From the NCBI RefSeq assembly GCF_000346465.2, contig NC_034009.1, forward strand, positions 7,969,251-8,033,250: a stretch of DNA of 64,000 bases, in the 5' to 3' direction. The notes under the pieces were generated by a model. That model did no database searches. It saw nothing but the letters and a program-made list of their open reading frames with translations, and had not been told where the DNA came from. Origin of the DNA: Prunus persica. Lineage: Eukaryota; Streptophyta; Magnoliopsida; Rosales; Rosaceae. Each line of letters begins with the position of its first letter. Position 1 is the first letter of the stretch. The translations under genes and the position numbers were made by a program. Below, piece by piece: positions 59,296 to 64,000 of the stretch.

Positions 59296-62200
59296 TCGAC
59301 GTTGACCTTTCCCTACTTATGTTCAATTTTTCTTAGGACAAGACATCTCTTTTCTAACCTTGTTGCGAACCATGTTTGGTACTCGGCTTGTACTTGTATC
59401 TCTCAGGATTGAGTTTTTCATATGCTATTTACGTAAACTAAAATAATGGTATACCTTGTGGATTGGTGTAATGTAAACCAGAATTTTGATTTTTCCTTTT
59501 CGTTATCGATAAAATTTTGATCCAATCCGATTTTATTCAAATAACTACAGTTTAACGTGTTTTTGAGATACTTAAAGTACAATATTTCTAACGATTCAGC
59601 AATTGAGTCCCAATGAAATTTCCCGAGTAAGAAAATGGAATATCATGCAATTGAGAACGTCCCCATATAGTTTGGTATGCAAGGTCCTGGGATTAACAAA
59701 TGAACCAGTGCAGTGGATTGGTAGTACATGTAAACAATATTCGTATCTTTTTTTTTAAAAATGAAAAATATTATAATAGATTGGGGAAGTATAAAGCAAT
59801 GATCACAGAACCAAAGTAACTAATAAAGAAATAAATTTTATGTAAAAGATGATTTCTTCAGGGACCCCTACGAACATAGAAAAAGGCTGTAATTACCAAC
59901 TTTTTCCAAGGAAAATTCTATTTCATCTATATCCTTTGGGCCACCCCTCCTCTATCTCTATCCACTTCTACCCACCAAATAAAGTATCACCTCATCTCTC
60001 CTCCACCTTTTAAGTTTCAATTCAAAAGAGTTGCAATGGATGACTTCATTAGTTTATACCCGCAAATGTTGTTGATGGCCACCGTCACTTTTAAAAAAAA
60101 TAAAAAAAATCATATGAGCATAAAAAGTCACAACTTTGAAAATTTAAATGTAGAAGAAAATAGGAAAATTAAATGTATGCATGAATATTTTTCGATGGCC
60201 ATATTCAATATTTTCATTACGCTCATGTCATATTTTATTTTCTATTAAATTAACGAGTATAGTGTCTTAATATACTCCGAGGATAATTCAAATAAAAAAA
60301 AATCGAATTAAGGTTTGATACAAGCGATATTAAAGAGAGTGAATCGAACACAAAACTTCATATATAGAGGTAATTGCTTCTAAGCACTTTAGTTCCTTAA
60401 AATTTGAATTGATAATTTGAGAAAAGAAAGTATATATATTGAATTTTTAGTTTTTGCAACTTTTCGAACAAGAGAATAATGCACCCAAAATCAATGGCAT
60501 GTGTCCATGGAACTTTGAGCACCATCCATCCCCAAAGAGAACCCAAAATAATTTTAAAAATAAAGCAAGAAAAAAAGAAATATGTATGAAGCAGCTTTGC
60601 AAAATTCGAAAATCCAATCCTTTATCCTATGGAGAAGCGTGTAGTGTCGTAACCTAGTGCCCATTCTAAATTTGTAACATCCAATAAAGTAGGGGAATAC
60701 GCACCCTCCAAAACCAAAATCTTCGTTGGAGTGAGCGTTTTATTCTTTCATGCTTTTGGAACTGATGCTTCCACAAGGCTTTTTTTTTTATATAATTTTT
60801 TATTATATAATTTTTATATATTTCCGTATGGTTCAAAGTTCATGAGTTTGGGTATGGATTTGAAATTGCATTCCTATATTTGATAAGTATACTATTGAAA
60901 TGCAATTCTGAACTCATAGGTATGAACTTCTCGTGTAGGGAAAATTTTATACCCTTAGTTGAGCTTGAGAATTTTATACCATAATATTACACAAATCAAA
61001 TATGAGAATGAACATCTTCCATTCCCATCTTATGAGATTAGACATGAGAACTTCGTTATTAAAAAGTTTAATTTACGAACCAAACGAGCTTTGAAATTTC
61101 TTACACACACACTATCAAAATGTTATAAATGTTTAAACCTAAGATCACTTATTTATATATTATAATTCTTTTTCGATTGGACTAAACCTGTTTGTGTTGG
61201 TCTTTTATTTATTCAGGAGTATCTCTCGGTACATATCAAAGTGGCAAGAAAAGCAAGATCACATTACATTACAGCCTTTCTTTTGGGAATATTGGGGAAG
61301 AGAAAAAAAAGAAAGGCAAAAGGTGAGGCACCCGTGCCCTACCCTTCTTCAGCTTTTGGTGTGGCTCACAGTATATATGTGTGCCTGGAAAGCTAATTAA
61401 TAATTTAATACACTGAATATTATATTCTTAAAGGTAAAGGGTTTGCCTTTTTCCCTTTTTTTTGCCCTTTTTTCTTCGCGTTTGCCTTTTTATATGTCTT
61501 GCCTATACACAAACCATGCCATCTGATTCTTATGTGAAGCCCAAAAACTCAAGTGGGCATGAATGGGAATGGAATTGCTCTGCAACAGTGACATGGGTGG
61601 GTCTGAGTCCAGAATTAGACATCAAATTTCTGTAGAGCTTGGCTGGCTTTTGCTCTGACTCAGTCCATAGCTATTTTTAGTTAATTTCTTTCGCACCTTA
61701 ATTACCTTATTATCCTTATGAAATTACTTCTATTTGTAACTCGAATCACATGCTTAAGAGGGAGAAAAAAAGGAAAAAAGAAACCACCCATCAGCCAAGC
61801 ATGATAGAGCAAAATATTCTTTGATTCAACCACCTTGTGAGTTTGGCCCATAACATATACAACAAGTGGATCCATTTGATTTGGTTGCTTCTACATGCGA
61901 TATGCTTTTATTTGACCAGCAGTATAAGTTGTGAAGATTTATTTTCCTTTAGGGTGACAATTGAACTAATTTTTTACTTGTTACAAAATGCTTGACTTTA
62001 ATTTGTGTACTCTATTATTTTAGGTTACACTTACTATCTATTCGTCACGATATTCATTCAAATAAAATGTAATGTACTTTATTTTATATGAAAAGTTTGA
62101 TAAATATGAAGAAAATTGAGAATCAAGGGTTGAGTTCTCTTGGGTGTATATTGATAATAAGAGCCACGCAATTCCGTTTCGATAAACTACCTTGCTTAAA

Positions 62201-63355
62201 TAACAGCTATCTCGCATTATTCACAAAAACAAAACTTGTATTAGATTCAGCAACAAGAAAACAAAAAAAGAAATAGAAAAAATATAAATAAATAAATAAA
62301 AACCAACAAAAACAACAATTGAAGAGAAATGGAAGAATCAAATTGATAGTAAAAAAGGAGATTCACTATTATACCCAATATAGGGGCCCAAATTATAAAA
62401 ATACTTCATATGAATAGACTTTAGAAACACACCTAAAGCCCATTTACAACATAACAAAGAGGCTTTTAACTTCTTATAAATTACAAAACTGTCATCAATT
62501 TCTTAAAACAAACTCAACCCTAAAATCTCATAAAAGTACCCAAAACACTCAATAGGGCATTAAAGTAATTTAATAATCAATATTAAATTCAATAAGGCCA
62601 GCTGTCATTTTTTTGAGTTTTTTTGGGTTTGTTTATAGAAATTCAATAGTGTAGGGTTTATTTATAATATTAGTGCTAAGAATGGGTATATCATTATATA
62701 TCTCTAGTAAAAACCCTAGAAATTAAAGAGAAAGAGGAATAAATGAAATTGAAAAGAAATAAACATAATATACCTCTTACCTGAGTCTTGTGGCTTCTCA
62801 GGAGTGCACTTAAATTGATCCAACATGGGAAAAATACAGGAAGAATATAAGAGAAGGAGATGAGTGAGCTATGTGAAAGAGATGGCATAAAGAAGTAAAG
62901 GGATGGGAAGGAGAAGACGCACGAAGAGAAGAGAGGGTGTGAAAATAGATTGGGGTATTTTCAGAAGTTTGTAAATTTCATTAAAACCCAGAGCCTCCTC
63001 AAATGTGATTGTTGCATAATCAGAACATGAGTTGCTTTCCCAATGCCTAAGTCAGATCTTTTCCTAAAAAGGATCAAAAGGTATTGTACTTAAGTCTAGA
63101 GAGATTTCCAATTACCATTTTGGTGTAAAGTACTCCTTTTTATATTGGGAAGGAGGTGCCCTCTTTTTGTTCTCTTTCAATGTAGGACTCTTGCACCTAT
63201 GATGATGTGGCATCTTTAGAATGGACAGTCGATGAGATCTTGGCAGGGCACCTCTTGGGACCGAGCTCAGTGGGCCTCGCTGCTGATGTTTAGGCCTTTC
63301 TCAAGACGCGAAACATTGGTCTAGTACGTGAGGCCTCAGTTTGGTCGTTACATGG
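59296..63355. other. AT-rich spacer, no supportable gene
   Basis: Open frames are short (60-70 codons) and low-complexity. A SINE-like repeat lies at 60317-60400. 63150-63355 is GC-richer (CACCTCTTGGGACCGAGCTC...) and may be another dispersed repeat next to the LTR that follows. Confidence 0.45.
60317..60400 (-). repeat. SINE-like repeat, third of three copies
   Basis: GATACAAGCGATATT, GAATCGAACACAAAACTTC and GGTAATTGCTTCTAAGCAC match the copies at 13316 and 36189 in the same orientation. Confidence 0.4.
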
Positions 63356-64000
63356 TGTTGAGGCCCAAAAAATCAACGGCTCGGCCCAACGCAATGCCTT
63401 ATTAAGAAAAGACTCGATTTGGGGCACGCGAAAATTCGTCATTCACGCTCACAAGAGTCATGACCCAAGTGCCATGCCAAATAAATATGCAATATGTCAT
63501 GCTAAAAGTTACGAGCCCAAGCTAATTATCCCGTCATGCATCATATCTCTCTTCAAAGACGATAAAATTCAAGCACGCCAATTGGCATGTCATGCCAAGC
63601 AGGAAATCATTATTTCACACCTAGCCATGCTACTACAAGTTTAAGTGGGCCCAAGCCACGCAAATGCCCGGGGCTTGCTTGAGTGGGTTGTGGTATGGAT
63701 GGTAACGAGCTTTCATAAGGCTCATTGATGAGCCGAGAAATGGAAGTTTTGGGCTACTTGGGAGCCCCAAAACTCAGCCTATTAATGAGCCCAAATATGT
63801 TGGTAAGCATAAAAGAGAAAAAAAAAAGCCCAAATACCCTAGAAAATTAGCCCATCACTTAAGGAAATTAGCCCATGTCCTTAATGGGCTAACTCATCAT
63901 TTTAGCAAGGCCTAAGCAAGCGAAGCAAAATATCTATAGTCTCTAGCGCTTAGCTGGAAACATGAACCATGATGAAAAGCCAAAATGTCTATGTCTGTAA
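63356..64000 (+). mobile_element. LTR of the TGTTGAGG family, cut by the window edge
   Basis: Starts TGTTGAGGCCCAAAAAATC and is collinear first with 8709-9294 and then, without interruption, with 19398 onward (GCGCTTAGCTGG, then ATGTCTATG against ATGTCCACG). It therefore shows what the undivided LTR looks like. It is clearly more diverged from both pieces than they are from each other in their overlap. Confidence 0.75.

Overview
The window is nuclear DNA of a eudicot. Genes have many short introns with AT-rich spacers, the proteins match Arabidopsis-type families closely, and the spacers hold LTR, LINE, SINE and MITE remnants and long CT/GA/TA microsatellites. The RLP and repeat style suggests Rosaceae (Prunus-like), but that is an inference. 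One 100-base run of N (31587-31686) marks an assembly gap.

Layout, left to right. 1-190: 5' end of a clathrin-assembly (ANTH) gene on the minus strand. 2231-7530: a 14-exon AFG1-like mitochondrial ATPase gene, with a MITE in one intron. 8709-20416: an 11.7 kb block with TG/CA ends and a perfect 5-bp target duplication (ATGAT). Its two outer parts are halves of one LTR, they share a perfect 141-bp overlap, and they enclose about 10 kb that carries a broken receptor-like-protein gene. 20.5-23.8 kb: SINEs and AT-rich spacer. 25031-27721: AE7, the cytosolic Fe-S targeting factor, with an apparent U12-type AT-AA intron. 29268-31236: plastid ribosomal protein L6, head-to-head with a TMEM208/SND2-like gene (33553-35456). 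36400-38544: a divergent pair of single-FAS1-domain fasciclin-like genes. 41955-46930: an ATG18b-like PROPPIN with 11 exons and a GC-AG intron. 48479-49923: a terminal-inverted-repeat element filled with TA-rich satellite. 50481-54811: an LRR receptor kinase of the SARK/CLERK type. From 54.9 kb to the end there are only transposon remnants and spacer, ending in another copy of the same LTR family at 63356-64000.

The genes do not form a pathway. They are ordinary plant housekeeping functions (mitochondrial quality control, cytosolic Fe-S assembly, plastid translation, ER targeting, autophagy) plus cell-surface and signalling genes. All exon boundaries were worked out by hand from splice sites, reading phase and remembered family similarity. 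They are phase-consistent, but no transcript data were available.
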